A stretch of DNA of 64,000 nucleotides from an uncultured Bacillota bacterium (GCA_958352855.1 CATWQE010000007.1:10919-74918), one strand, 5' to 3'. Shown: positions 35,185 through 44,965, counted from the stretch's first letter. Translations and numbers: made by a program. The notes: a model not told the origin generated them from the sequence alone.

Positions 35185-37062
35185 ATGGGCTGTTTAAAGG
35201 AGATAAAAGGAAGAAATGTTATAATATACGATGAAGAATTGCTTCGTCGTAGAGAGGAAAATAAGAAATATTTACTTGAGCTTGAAAATGATAATCTATT
35301 GATTTCTTATACATTAGAGGCTGGACTTTATAAAACAGCAGAAATACCAAAAGGAATTCATGGAGGGTGGGAATCACCGCTCTGTGAATTGAGAGGACAC
35401 TTTCTAGGACATTGGCTTTCAGCGGCAGCCATGCATTATGAAGCTACTGGAAACCAAGTGGTTAAAGCAAAAGCGGATGAAATTGTAGAAATTTTAGCAA
35501 AATGCCAAGAAGAAAATGGAGGAAGATGGGTAGCATCTATTCCAGAGAAATATCTGTATAGAATAGGCAATAAAAAACCAGTATGGGCACCACAATATAC
35601 GATACATAAGACGTTTATGGGGTTATTGGACATGTATGAATTGGCCGGAAATGAACAGGCTCTTGAAATTGCGGTTCGGTTCGGAGAATGGTTTTATGAT
35701 TGGAGTGGACGGTACAGTACGGAACAGTTTCAGCAAATTTTAGATGTGGAAACAGGAGGGATGCTGGAAATTTGGGCAATTTTGTACAGACTGACTCAGA
35801 AAGATATCTTTCGTGAACTTATGGATAGGTATTATAGGAAAAGTCTTTTTGATGGTCTTCTAGAAGGAAAAGACGTATTAACGAATATGCATGCAAATAC
35901 GACTATTCCAGAAATATTAGGCGCAGCAGCATGTTATGAAGTCACGGGGGAAGAGAAGTTTTTTGAGATTACAGAAGCTTATTGGAATGAAGCAGTTACT
36001 ATGAAAGGAAGTTATGCAACTGGAGGGCAGACATGTGGTGAAATATGGAGTCCAGATAAAAACCTTGCGGTGCGTCTTGGAGATAAAAATCAGGAACATT
36101 GCACGGTTTACAACATGATGCGCCTTGCAGATTTCCTGTTTCGCCATACTGGAAAAGCTGAGTATATGGACTATTGGGAAAAAAATCTTTATAATGGAAT
36201 TATGGCACAGGGGTATTGGAAAGGGAGTTTTACTCATGGAAGAAAATCAGAATATCCAACACAAGGGCTGTTGACTTACTTTCTTCCGTTGCGTTCAGGA
36301 GGACAAAAGGCATGGAGTTCCAGAACACAGGACTTTTTTTGCTGCCATGGTTCTCTGGTGCAAGCAAATGCCGCACATAATAAAGGAATTTATTATGAAA
36401 GTGATAATCAGTTATATATCTGCCAATATTTTAATTCAGATTATGATGGTGAAATCAATGGACAGAAAGTTACTGTAAAACAGAGAATTAATTTACTGAA
36501 TGGGAGTGCCCATTTAGCGAGTGATTCTACAGGACATCAGAAAATTAATAGTATTTGTGTGGAAAATCCTAATAATCCAAGAAAACTGGTGTGTGATTTT
36601 TATATAAAAACCGAGACAAAAAAAGAATTAGAAATTTTAATTCGTATTCCTCTGTGGATTAATGGAAAACTAGTTCTTCGTATTAATGGTGAAGAAGTAG
36701 ATTCAGAATATAAACCAGGAACTTTTGTAAGCATTAAACGAGTATGGAAAGACGATATAATTCACTTAGAATTAGGAAAGAAAATTTCCGTAGATTATCT
36801 TCCAGGAGCTGAAAATACGGTGGCATTTTTAGATGGACCAGTTTTGCTTGCAGGTTTATGTGATGAGGAACGTGTTTTATATATCGATAAAGAATTGCCA
36901 GAAGAATTGCTTGTGGCAGATAATGAACGTGAATGGGGAAACTGGATGAATACATACAAAACAGTACATCAAGCTAGAGGTATTAGATTTATACCGTTGT
37001 ATCAAGTAGGTTATGAGAAATATGCAGTATATTTTCCTATCGAAAGTAGAAAATACAGTTAG
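35185..37062 (+). CDS. second DUF1680 enzyme, putative beta-L-arabinofuranosidase (GH127/GH146-like)
   Basis: A 625-residue (alpha/alpha)6 protein, only distantly similar to the GH127 neighbour. It has GGWESPLCELRGHFLGHWLS, HKTFMGLLDMYELAG, EHCTVYNMMRLADFLFRHTG and FFCCHGSLVQANAAH; the two cysteines of the last motif and the Glu/Cys of EHC fit the zinc-cysteine site of the family. No signal peptide. The ATG at 35185 follows AGGAGGT. It probably cleaves a different arabinofuranosyl linkage from its neighbour. Confidence 0.82.
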   Translation: MGCLKEIKGRNVIIYDEELLRRREENKKYLLELENDNLLISYTLEAGLYKTAEIPKGIHGGWESPLCELRGHFLGHWLSAAAMHYEATGNQVVKAKADEIVEILAKCQEENGGRWVASIPEKYLYRIGNKKPVWAPQYTIHKTFMGLLDMYELAGNEQALEIAVRFGEWFYDWSGRYSTEQFQQILDVETGGMLEIWAILYRLTQKDIFRELMDRYYRKSLFDGLLEGKDVLTNMHANTTIPEILGAAACYEVTGEEKFFEITEAYWNEAVTMKGSYATGGQTCGEIWSPDKNLAVRLGDKNQEHCTVYNMMRLADFLFRHTGKAEYMDYWEKNLYNGIMAQGYWKGSFTHGRKSEYPTQGLLTYFLPLRSGGQKAWSSRTQDFFCCHGSLVQANAAHNKGIYYESDNQLYICQYFNSDYDGEINGQKVTVKQRINLLNGSAHLASDSTGHQKINSICVENPNNPRKLVCDFYIKTETKKELEILIRIPLWINGKLVLRINGEEVDSEYKPGTFVSIKRVWKDDIIHLELGKKISVDYLPGAENTVAFLDGPVLLAGLCDEERVLYIDKELPEELLVADNEREWGNWMNTYKTVHQARGIRFIPLYQVGYEKYAVYFPIESRKYS

Positions 37063-37140
37063 AGATTAAAAGTATAAGGACAGAATTAATAATTAGACAC
37101 TACTGTTAGACAGTCGGTCCAGATTTATATAGTTACAAAA

Positions 37141-37184
37141 AAGTAACCGTAATCCTTTCATATAGGAAAACGGTTACTTTTTTT
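37141..37184. terminator. bidirectional terminator
   Basis: AAGTAACCGT and CCT pair with AGG and ACGGTTACTT, flanked by A and T runs. It separates the arabinofuranoside operon from the convergent O-acetylation cassette. Confidence 0.85.
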
Positions 37185-37188
37185 GCAT

Positions 37189-38403
37189 TTATTCCGCTGC
37201 TAATACATCCCCAAGAGAGGTGTCTCCCATGAAGGTATTTACATTGTAGAGGAATAGAATGTCGGTGATTTCGTTGTCTGTAATCAGGCTTTCAATATTG
37301 TCATAGTAATATCTTGGGTCAATGACAATGATGTTTCTGTAGTAAGGCACCAGGAAAGGAATGAAGCAGTTTGCGTAGGAATCTTTGAAAAGCAAGAGAT
37401 TTTTCTTTCCCTCCATAGGTGTGGAAATATCAACGCGGGAGTGGTTTCCACCGAAGAATACTTCGTATTTATCTTTGTTTTCCAAAGCAGCGCTTTCATA
37501 CATGGAAGCGGTCCGCTTTCCTTCATCTACAAAATTTACCACACAGTCTGTATTTACATTCTGAGGAATGTATAATTCAATGGTATCCATACCTTTATCG
37601 TAGCCGCTTTTGGAGGTTAATGTCCCCTGGAAGCTGTGGGTTACAGGATAAATGGTGTACTCCTGGGTTGGACTGTCAATGCCAAGGGCAGTGCTGAGAG
37701 CGTCAAAGGCATATTTAGCGCCCAGGGTTGTCCAGTGATGGTCTGTTTTGTAATAGATTTCTTCATCCTTATGTGATGTCATGGTTTTTGTCAGGTCTAC
37801 AAAATTAAGTGAAGTACCTACTGCGCTCTGGACATACTTAATGTCTGCTTCCTGGTCTCTTACCGGGGCATTTCTGGGAATCAGATGGTCATATACATAA
37901 GCCGCATTGGGAATCAGGGTCATAACGGTGTTGATATCCGGATGGCTGGCAGCGAAGTTGCTGATAGCGTCCAGGTTATTATCCAGGGCTTTCTGGTTTG
38001 GCGCGCCTGGGATTTCCATGAGATGGTCCTTTTTGCCAATATAGACGCCGTTGGATTCGCGTTTTCCAAGAGCCAGGTCTTCTAAAACTTTTAAGTTAAT
38101 CCATTTATCCCGGATAAAAAACTGGTCTGTTACATAGTCTTCCATGTCTTTCATGTATTTTCCACTGGCCAGGTTTGCCATGGAAAATTCAGGCTTTTGA
38201 GCCAGCATACGGTTTTCAGATTCTGAATACTTTTTGTCTTTGCTAAAGAGGTTAAAGGCAAAAGCAATAATCAGAAAAAACAGAAAGATACCAGCCATTT
38301 TAAAATAGATTTTGGAACTCCGCTGATAAAAGAGCTTTTCTTTTCTGCGTCTTTTTTCTTCCGGAGTCATTTTTCTTTTATGAGGATGTCTTTGGTTTTC
38401 CAT
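37189..38403 (-). CDS. DHHW/AlgX-like SGNH acetyltransferase component
   Basis: A 404-residue protein with a basic N-terminus, one membrane helix (about 36-52) and an extracellular SGNH-like domain with the YKTDHHWTTLGA motif of the DHHW family. These proteins work with MBOAT acyltransferases to O-acetylate exported polysaccharides, as AlgX/AlgJ do with AlgI. The MBOAT gene ends 19 bases upstream. Start taken at the ATG at 38403 after AGGAGG; a longer frame has no better site. Confidence 0.85.
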   Translation of the reverse strand: MENQRHPHKRKMTPEEKRRRKEKLFYQRSSKIYFKMAGIFLFFLIIAFAFNLFSKDKKYSESENRMLAQKPEFSMANLASGKYMKDMEDYVTDQFFIRDKWINLKVLEDLALGKRESNGVYIGKKDHLMEIPGAPNQKALDNNLDAISNFAASHPDINTVMTLIPNAAYVYDHLIPRNAPVRDQEADIKYVQSAVGTSLNFVDLTKTMTSHKDEEIYYKTDHHWTTLGAKYAFDALSTALGIDSPTQEYTIYPVTHSFQGTLTSKSGYDKGMDTIELYIPQNVNTDCVVNFVDEGKRTASMYESAALENKDKYEVFFGGNHSRVDISTPMEGKKNLLLFKDSYANCFIPFLVPYYRNIIVIDPRYYYDNIESLITDNEITDILFLYNVNTFMGDTSLGDVLAAE

Positions 38404-38422
38404 ATTTTTGTATCGCCTCCTG

Positions 38423-39835
38423 TCAGAATCGGAAATAGAGGAATGGATTATAAGTTGCATTTACCAGGTAGGCAATGGAAAAAATAAAAATTGCTGTATA
38501 AATCACTGCTGCAGCTACAGAAGGATATTTACCTTTCTGTAAGGTGAAGCGGCGGAACTTTTTCCATAGCCATGGAGTGGAGCACAGAGCGCAGATTATA
38601 AGGAGAATCAGGTTTTGTGCCAGATAGTAAAGTCCTGTAGAATCAATAAAGCCGCTGCCGCCGATTCCAAACATATTTCCTATGTATACAAAGGCATCTT
38701 TTAAGGTTGGTGAGAAGAATAATACCCATCCAAACAGAACCAGAATGAAACAATAGGCCTGCTGTGCCTTGGCCGGAAGTTTTTCAAGCTTTGGAGCCAG
38801 GAAGAGTTTTTCTGCCAGTAAAAGAAGTCCATAGTAAAGTCCCCAGAGCATGAAGTTCCAGGCAGCGCCATGCCAGAAACCAGTGAGCATCCATACGATT
38901 AAAATATTACGGATATGTTTGCCTTTAGACACGCGGTTTCCCCCCAGAGGGATGTAAACATATTCCCGAAACCAGGTTCCCAGTGAAATGTGCCATCTTC
39001 TCCAGAATTCAGTAACACTTTTGGAAATATAAGGGTAATCAAAGTTTTTAATAAATTCAAATCCGAACATTTTTCCAAGCCCAATGGCCATATCGGAATA
39101 ACCGCCGAAATCGAAATAAATCTGCATTGCATAGGCAATACATCCAATCCATGCTGTGAGAACAGAACGCTCTGCAGGAAGGATGGCGGCAATGGCGTCA
39201 TAAGTCATACCAATATTGTTCGCAAGAAGCACTTTTTTTCCAAGACCTCTTAAGAACCAGGAAACGCCCTGACCGAATTTGTAAAGGGAATGGGTACGTT
39301 TGCTAAGCTGTGCATCCACATCGGTATACCGAACAATAGGGCCGGCAATAAGCTGTGGAAACATGGTTACATAAGCGCCGAAGGAAACAAAGTTCTTCTG
39401 TACAGGCACAACTCCCTTATATACGTCAATAATGTAGGAGAGGGTCTGGAAGGTATAAAAGGAAATACCGATGGGCAGGGACAATTCCCTGTACGGAATT
39501 TCAAAGGGCAGAATAGCATTTAAGTTATTTACAAGGAATCCGTAGTATTTAAAGAATCCTAAAATTGCCAGGTTTACAATTACAGTAAACCAGAAACTGT
39601 ACCTTAGCATCTTTGTATTTTCATTTTGCCGGTATCCGTCGATTTCGATACCGCTTAAATAGTTGAACACAATACTAAAGAGCATGAGGAATACATATAC
39701 AGGTTCTCCCCAGGCATAGAAAATCAGGCTGCATAATAAGAGCATGAAGTTCTTAAACTTCCAGGGTACAACATAGTACAGGAAGAGTGTTATGGGAAGA
39801 AATACAAACAGAAAGAAAATACTGCTGAAAATCAT
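38423..39835 (-). CDS. MBOAT-family O-acyltransferase (AlgI/DltB-like)
   Basis: This 470-residue membrane protein has about eleven helices. It shows the MBOAT landmarks: FFLFVFLPITLFLYY at the N-terminus, SFYTFQTLSYIIDVYKG, the FWRRWHISLGTWFREYVYIP segment, and the catalytic histidine in LTGFWHGAAWNF. It transfers acetyl groups across the membrane to a surface glycan or teichoic acid. It is third in a four-gene minus-strand operon. Confidence 0.93.
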   Translation of the reverse strand: MIFSSIFFLFVFLPITLFLYYVVPWKFKNFMLLLCSLIFYAWGEPVYVFLMLFSIVFNYLSGIEIDGYRQNENTKMLRYSFWFTVIVNLAILGFFKYYGFLVNNLNAILPFEIPYRELSLPIGISFYTFQTLSYIIDVYKGVVPVQKNFVSFGAYVTMFPQLIAGPIVRYTDVDAQLSKRTHSLYKFGQGVSWFLRGLGKKVLLANNIGMTYDAIAAILPAERSVLTAWIGCIAYAMQIYFDFGGYSDMAIGLGKMFGFEFIKNFDYPYISKSVTEFWRRWHISLGTWFREYVYIPLGGNRVSKGKHIRNILIVWMLTGFWHGAAWNFMLWGLYYGLLLLAEKLFLAPKLEKLPAKAQQAYCFILVLFGWVLFFSPTLKDAFVYIGNMFGIGGSGFIDSTGLYYLAQNLILLIICALCSTPWLWKKFRRFTLQKGKYPSVAAAVIYTAIFIFSIAYLVNATYNPFLYFRF

Positions 39836-39872
39836 ACTTTTTTATCCTTTCATTTTTATGGTTATTACATTT

Positions 39873-40355
39873 TTAAAGGCTGTTGCGGAAAGCCTGGTCA
39901 GCCTTCGTGGCATCTGGATGGACGATATAGAGAATAAAGTTTCCCTGTACATCCAGGATGTGGTTTTCCAGCATATCAAACTGTTCAATCCCATAACCTT
40001 CAAAACTGGATTTCTGAGTTTCCAGGCGGCTGTTAATAGCCTTTGTAACCGCCTCCGCCTGAGAGCTGTCCTTTAATTTCACAATCAGAAGCTCCTGGGC
40101 ATTCATATTTGTCTCTGGTGCATATAAGGTGACGCCTTCATAATCGCTGGCATTTAATCCATAGAATTTCTTAAACATACGGTTGTTGCTCTCTGCCATT
40201 CCTTCCACTTTGATGGATTTTACCACCTTGTCGGTTACGGTTTTCAAAGATGCTTTGCTTTCCTTGTCTCCCATCTGGAGAAAAACAATAAAGGCAAAGA
40301 GAATTACAACCATAGCTACCCGTATGGGTGTCAAAAAGGAAATTTTCTTATTCAT
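39873..40355 (-). CDS. DUF4358 protein, membrane-anchored
   Basis: A 160-residue protein with a single N-terminal helix (about 12-28) and an extracellular domain matching DUF4358, often found with MBOAT/SGNH cassettes in Clostridia. Its function is unknown. It overlaps the SGNH gene upstream by eight bases and precedes the MBOAT gene, so translation is likely coupled. Confidence 0.75.
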   Translation of the reverse strand: MNKKISFLTPIRVAMVVILFAFIVFLQMGDKESKASLKTVTDKVVKSIKVEGMAESNNRMFKKFYGLNASDYEGVTLYAPETNMNAQELLIVKLKDSSQAEAVTKAINSRLETQKSSFEGYGIEQFDMLENHILDVQGNFILYIVHPDATKADQAFRNSL

Positions 40356-41169
40356 TTTCTGTTACCTCCATAATGATAGCGTTACCCCAGTACAGGTAAA
40401 ATTCTTTTCGCATATGGATACCATCCACGTCATAGAGATCCTTATGTTCTTCCACTTCCTCCGTAATATCAATAAAAGGAACTCCTGTTTCTTCAAAATG
40501 CGCCTTTAGCTGTTCATTCCAATCGGGGATTTCCCGCCATTTTTCAGATTTCTGGAAAGCAGGATCCGTAGCAGGAATAATAGAGTTTACATATACCGTA
40601 GCATCTGGTAAAGCATCCTGGAGCTGCTGGATCATCTGGTCATATTCTGTTATATATTCTTCGCAGGTTTTCCAGAACCCAATGTTCATATCGTTGATAC
40701 CAAAGCAGAGGATAATGGTAGATGGATTTACAGCTTTGATACTATCTATGTATTCCGGTATTTTCCGAATGGTAGCCCCTGCATCAGCAAATACGCGGCT
40801 GTCATCCACGCAGTCAAAAACTTCAAAGCCTACTGCGCGGGAGTCTCCAAGAATCACAGAGTCATTAAACTGTGCCCATACATTGATTTCACCGCTTTCC
40901 AAAGCTGCTTTTCTCTCAGCTTTTTTAATTTCTTTGATTTCCTGTTCGATTTCACTGATATCCTTTTTTTCCAGGGATTTAATATAGGAAACCCCTTCTT
41001 TGATTCCTTCGGTGTTGACTTTTTTACCGGAGGTAACCAGGGAAATAATGGCAATAATAATAGCAGCTACTGCAACCGCCTCTAAAACCAGCCGTTTACG
41101 GGGATTGCGAATCTGCCGCTTTACCCATCGAGTTATAGAACGATAGGATTCATATAGTTTTTTCTTCAT
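40348..41169 (-). CDS. SGNH/GDSL-type esterase, membrane-anchored
   Basis: A 273-residue protein with one N-terminal helix (about 28-46), then a charged coiled-coil stretch and a GDSL-like domain. Catalytic elements are SVILGDSRAVGF (Ser), LCFGINDM (Asn block) and the C-terminal DGIHMRKE (Asp and His). It is likely extracellular and acts in O-acetylation or deacetylation of the same polymer as the MBOAT enzyme. First gene of the operon. Confidence 0.85.
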   Translation of the reverse strand: MKKKLYESYRSITRWVKRQIRNPRKRLVLEAVAVAAIIIAIISLVTSGKKVNTEGIKEGVSYIKSLEKKDISEIEQEIKEIKKAERKAALESGEINVWAQFNDSVILGDSRAVGFEVFDCVDDSRVFADAGATIRKIPEYIDSIKAVNPSTIILCFGINDMNIGFWKTCEEYITEYDQMIQQLQDALPDATVYVNSIIPATDPAFQKSEKWREIPDWNEQLKAHFEETGVPFIDITEEVEEHKDLYDVDGIHMRKEFYLYWGNAIIMEVTENE

Positions 41170-41339
41170 TTTAGATTTGCCCCTTATCTATCTTTATCAA
41201 TATTTAACTAAAAATAATCCTTACTATTTATAATATATCGAATTCGTCAAGAGTGCAATATGCGACAGTATTTGACATAGAGAAATTTTTGGGATTTTTC
41301 ACAAGAAATTGGTCAATTTTTTGGGTGGGAAATTTGTGG

Positions 41340-41369
41340 TTGTATTCTTTTGGATTTTTATGCTATAGT
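41340..41369 (+). promoter_or_regulatory. candidate promoter of the second MATE gene
   Basis: TTGTAT and TATAGT are separated by 18 bases, 40 bases before the start codon. The rest of 41170-41339 shows no gene or clear signal. Confidence 0.4.
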
Positions 41370-41409
41370 AGGAACATTAGCAATATTTACAAATGAGGGA
41401 GAAATACGA

Positions 41410-42801
41410 ATGAAAGGACATTGGAAAGAGAAATTATTTGGCGACAAACAGTTTTACAAGATGGTTTTGCTGATTGCAGTACCCATTATGATTCAAAATG
41501 GTATTACCAATTTTGTAAGTCTGCTGGATAATATTATGGTGGGACAGGTTGGTACAGAGCAGATGACAGGAGTGGCTATTGTAAACCAGCTTATTTTCGT
41601 ATACAACCTGTGTATTTTCGGCGGCGTGTCCGGGGCGGGGATTTTCACAGCCCAGTTCTTCGGACAAAAGGATGACGAGGGTGTGGCAAACACCTTCCGG
41701 TTTAAACTTTGGATGGCAGCTATTTTAACAGGTATTACTATTTTTATTCTGGCTGTATTTGGGGAACCATTGATTCAAATGTATCTCAACGGAAATCAGG
41801 ACGGGGGAGACACAGCGGCAGCCCTTCGCTATGGAAAGGAATATCTCTGGATTATGCTGGCAGGGCTTCCGGCTTTTATGGTGGTTCAGGTCTATGCCAG
41901 TACGTTAAGGGAATGTGGAAGTACCATTACTCCTATGAAAGCAGGAATTACAGCGGTTCTTGTAAACCTGGTGTTTAATTATCTGCTGATTTACGGTAAG
42001 TTTGGTTTTCCGGAACTGGGGGTAAAGGGAGCAGCGGTGGCTACGGTAATGTCCCGCTATGTAGAGGCTTTTATTGTGGTTTGCTGGACTCATGCGCACA
42101 AGGAACAGAACACCTATATAAAAGGGCTGTACCGTACCATGAAGATTCCTGGTTATCTGGTAAAGCGTATTTTAATTAAGGGAACGCCTTTGCTGCTTAA
42201 TGAAACCATGTGGGCGGCTGGCATGGCTCTGCTTCTCCAGTGTTATTCTGTAAGAGGCATGAATGTGGTGGCAGGAATGAATATTTCCAACACCATTTCT
42301 AATTTGTTTAATGTAGTGTTTATTGCCCTGGGCGATTCGGTGGCGATTGTGGTAGGACAGCTTCTGGGAGCAGGAAAAATGGAAGAGGCAAAAGATACGG
42401 ACCGCAAGATGATTGTATTTTCTGTTATGTGCTGTACCGGCGTGGCATTGGTAATGCTGATTATTGCGCCGCTGTTCCCACAGTTATACAACACAAACCC
42501 CGCATCCAGAGAACTGGCGAAGTATTTTATTATGGTGACTGCGGTGTTTATGCCAATGCAGGCTTTTCTCCACGCAGCGTATTTTACCCTGCGCTCCGGT
42601 GGAAAAACCATTGTAACCTTTTTCTTTGACAGTGTGTTTATCTGCTGTATCAGTGTTCCTATTGCTTATCTTTTAGGGCATTTTACGGAGCTGTATGTGG
42701 TGTATATTTTTATTGCAGTGCAGATGGCAGATATTATTAAATGTATCATAGGATTTGTGCTGGTGAAGAAAGGTGTTTGGCTGCAGAATATTGTAGAGTA
42801 G
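41410..42801 (+). CDS. MATE-family exporter
   Basis: This 463-residue protein has about 12 helices with the MATE landmarks PIMIQNGITNFVSLLDNIMVGQVG and ASTLRECGSTITPM. It is distinct from the two other MATE proteins here. The ATG at 41410 after GAGGGAGAA is preferred over one 20 codons upstream without a site. Substrate unknown. Confidence 0.9.
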   Translation: MKGHWKEKLFGDKQFYKMVLLIAVPIMIQNGITNFVSLLDNIMVGQVGTEQMTGVAIVNQLIFVYNLCIFGGVSGAGIFTAQFFGQKDDEGVANTFRFKLWMAAILTGITIFILAVFGEPLIQMYLNGNQDGGDTAAALRYGKEYLWIMLAGLPAFMVVQVYASTLRECGSTITPMKAGITAVLVNLVFNYLLIYGKFGFPELGVKGAAVATVMSRYVEAFIVVCWTHAHKEQNTYIKGLYRTMKIPGYLVKRILIKGTPLLLNETMWAAGMALLLQCYSVRGMNVVAGMNISNTISNLFNVVFIALGDSVAIVVGQLLGAGKMEEAKDTDRKMIVFSVMCCTGVALVMLIIAPLFPQLYNTNPASRELAKYFIMVTAVFMPMQAFLHAAYFTLRSGGKTIVTFFFDSVFICCISVPIAYLLGHFTELYVVYIFIAVQMADIIKCIIGFVLVKKGVWLQNIVE

Positions 42802-42806
42802 GAAAG

Positions 42807-42857
42807 AAAACCGATTTTGACAATCTGATTAACAGAGTGTCAGAGTCGGTTTTTTTA
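42807..42857 (+). terminator. terminator after the MATE gene
   Basis: AAAACCGA and TGACA pair with TGTCA and TCGGTTTT, followed by more T. Confidence 0.75.
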
Positions 42858-42953
42858 TGCAAATTTAACCTTTATTTTGGAAAAACATGATAGTTAGGGC
42901 CGGTTTTTCTCTTTAAACTAAGTTACAGGTTTTGAACAGGAAGGAGAAAAATT

Positions 42954-44102
42954 GTGTCAGAGATTGTTTTGAAAAATATATGCAAACAGTATGACGGTGA
43001 ACATTACGCAGTTAAGAATTTCAATCTGGATATACAGGACAGGGAATTTATTATTTTTGTGGGGCCCTCCGGCTGCGGAAAGTCTACCACCTTGCGGATG
43101 ATTGCAGGGCTGGAGGACATCAGTGACGGGGAATTGTGGATAGACGGGGAACTATGTAACTATTATGAGCCAAAAGACAGAGGGCTGTCCATGGTTTTTC
43201 AGAATTATGCATTGTATCCCAATATGACAGTATACGGAAATCTGGCTTATGCGTTGAAAATCAGAAAAGTTCCCAAAAAAGAGATTGATAAAAAGGTACA
43301 TCAGGTGGCTAAGGTTCTGGAAATTGAACAGTTACTGGATAGAAAACCAAGCGCTCTCTCAGGAGGACAGAAGCAGAGAGTTGCTATTGGAAGCGCTATT
43401 ATCCGTAAGCCTAAAGCCTTTCTTATGGATGAGCCTCTTTCCAACCTGGATGCCAAACTAAGGGCGCAGATGCGTATTGAACTGGCAAAATTACATAGAG
43501 AACTGGAGACTACGGTCATTTATGTAACTCATGATCAGACAGAGGCAATGACTTTGGGAACCAGAATTGTGGTAATGAAGGATGGTGTGGTGCAGCAGGT
43601 AGAAAGTCCTGCTAACATTTACAATAATCCAAGAAATCAGTTTGTTGCAGGTTTTATTGGCTCTCCGTCCATGAATTTTTTTGACGCCTATATAGGAGAG
43701 GAAGAAGGCAGAACAACCCTTTATTTAGGGGGGACAGAGCTGGGGAAAAAGATTTATGTAGATGGCAGCAGGGGACAGCTATTAAAAGAGCAGGAGAACG
43801 GAAAAAAGGTAGTGATTGGTATCCGTCCGGAGGACATCTGGGAATATGAAGATGCTGTACACAGAGGCTTTGATGAAGCAAGTGTGGATATTGTAGAGAC
43901 TATTACTGCAAGAGAAATGCTGGGGGCAGAGGTGATTCTGTACTTTGATGCTCAGAATAAGAGTCATGCAGTGCGGTTAAGACCTGATAATCAGACCAGA
44001 ACAGGGGAAAAGCTCCAGCTTTATTTTGACCCGGAGAAGCTTCACGTATTTGATAAAGAAACCGGAGAAAATTTATTTTACAGAGAGGAAGTTTCAGTAT
44101 GA
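42954..44102 (+). CDS. ugpC: ABC transporter ATPase, UgpC/MsmK type
   Basis: A 382-residue ATPase with Walker A GPSGCGKST, signature LSGGQKQRVAIG, Walker B AFLMDEPLSNLD, switch His (VTHDQTEAM) and a C-terminal OB-fold (TOBE) regulatory domain (about 240-382). It starts at GTG behind GGAAGGAG and overlaps the next permease gene by four bases. It is the only carbohydrate-importer ATPase gene in the window and may also energise the others, as MsmX/MsmK do (inferred). The symbol reflects the operon context with a glycerophosphodiesterase. Confidence 0.9.
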   Translation: MSEIVLKNICKQYDGEHYAVKNFNLDIQDREFIIFVGPSGCGKSTTLRMIAGLEDISDGELWIDGELCNYYEPKDRGLSMVFQNYALYPNMTVYGNLAYALKIRKVPKKEIDKKVHQVAKVLEIEQLLDRKPSALSGGQKQRVAIGSAIIRKPKAFLMDEPLSNLDAKLRAQMRIELAKLHRELETTVIYVTHDQTEAMTLGTRIVVMKDGVVQQVESPANIYNNPRNQFVAGFIGSPSMNFFDAYIGEEEGRTTLYLGGTELGKKIYVDGSRGQLLKEQENGKKVVIGIRPEDIWEYEDAVHRGFDEASVDIVETITAREMLGAEVILYFDAQNKSHAVRLRPDNQTRTGEKLQLYFDPEKLHVFDKETGENLFYREEVSV

Positions 44103-44965
44103 ATCAAGGAAAGAAAAAATGGAGTGTAACACCTTACTGTTATCTGATTCCCAGTATGCTGGTGTTTGGTGTGTTTTTATTCTATCCCTTTTTTAAAACC
44201 ATTTATTTAAGTCTTTATAAGACAAATAAAATGGGACAGGCGAAACTGTTTGTAGGACTTGGAAATTATAAGGAGCTGCTTAGATCTCCGTCCTTTTTAA
44301 ACAGTCTGAAAGTAACGTTGATTTTTGTATTGATTGTAGTAGCAGGCAGTATGCTTTTGGGGTTAATTGCAGCAGTTTTGTGTAATAAAGCATTTCCCGG
44401 CATCCGCTTTTTCAGCACCGCCTATGCGCTGCCAATGGCTATTGCATCCAGCTCAGCGGCAATGATTTTCCAGATTATGCTTCATCCGTCTGTGGGGATT
44501 GTAAATAAGCTTCTGGGGCTGGATATTAACTGGTTAAATGATCCCAAAACAGCTCTTTATTGTGTGGCAATCCTTACCGCGTGGCTGAACAGTGGAATCA
44601 ACTTTCTGTACTTTTCCGCAGGACTTGGAAACATTGATGAGACTATTTATGAACGGGCGTCGGTAGACGGAGCCAGTGGCGTACAGCAGTTTTTCAGCCT
44701 TACGCTGCCTGGACTTTCCCCTATTATGTTTTATACGCTGGTAGTAAATATTATTCAGGCGTTTCAGTCTTTTGGACAGATTAAAATTCTGACGGAGGGT
44801 GGACCAAATGAAAGTACCAATGTCATTGTATATTCCATTTACAGAGATGCATTTTTTAACTATCGTTTCGGAAGTGCAGCGGCTCAGTCCGTTATTTTAT
44901 TTATTATTATTATGCTCATCACTCTGGTGATGTTCCGTATGGAGAAGAAAGGAGTTACTTACTAA
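44099..44965 (+). CDS. ugpA: ABC transporter permease, UgpA type
   Basis: This 288-residue six-helix permease has the EAA loop YERASVDGASGVQQFFSLTLP. It overlaps the ATPase gene by ATGA and its stop overlaps the next permease start (TAATG). Assignment to glycerol-3-phosphate or glycerophosphodiester uptake follows from gene order and the downstream glycerophosphodiesterase; it could carry a sugar. Confidence 0.87.
   Translation: MNQGKKKWSVTPYCYLIPSMLVFGVFLFYPFFKTIYLSLYKTNKMGQAKLFVGLGNYKELLRSPSFLNSLKVTLIFVLIVVAGSMLLGLIAAVLCNKAFPGIRFFSTAYALPMAIASSSAAMIFQIMLHPSVGIVNKLLGLDINWLNDPKTALYCVAILTAWLNSGINFLYFSAGLGNIDETIYERASVDGASGVQQFFSLTLPGLSPIMFYTLVVNIIQAFQSFGQIKILTEGGPNESTNVIVYSIYRDAFFNYRFGSAAAQSVILFIIIMLITLVMFRMEKKGVTY

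Noticed and set aside
42858..42953. Pho box ahead of the Ugp-like operon
   Set aside because: Ugp operons are often phosphate-regulated, but I could not find properly spaced TTAACA-type repeats here.
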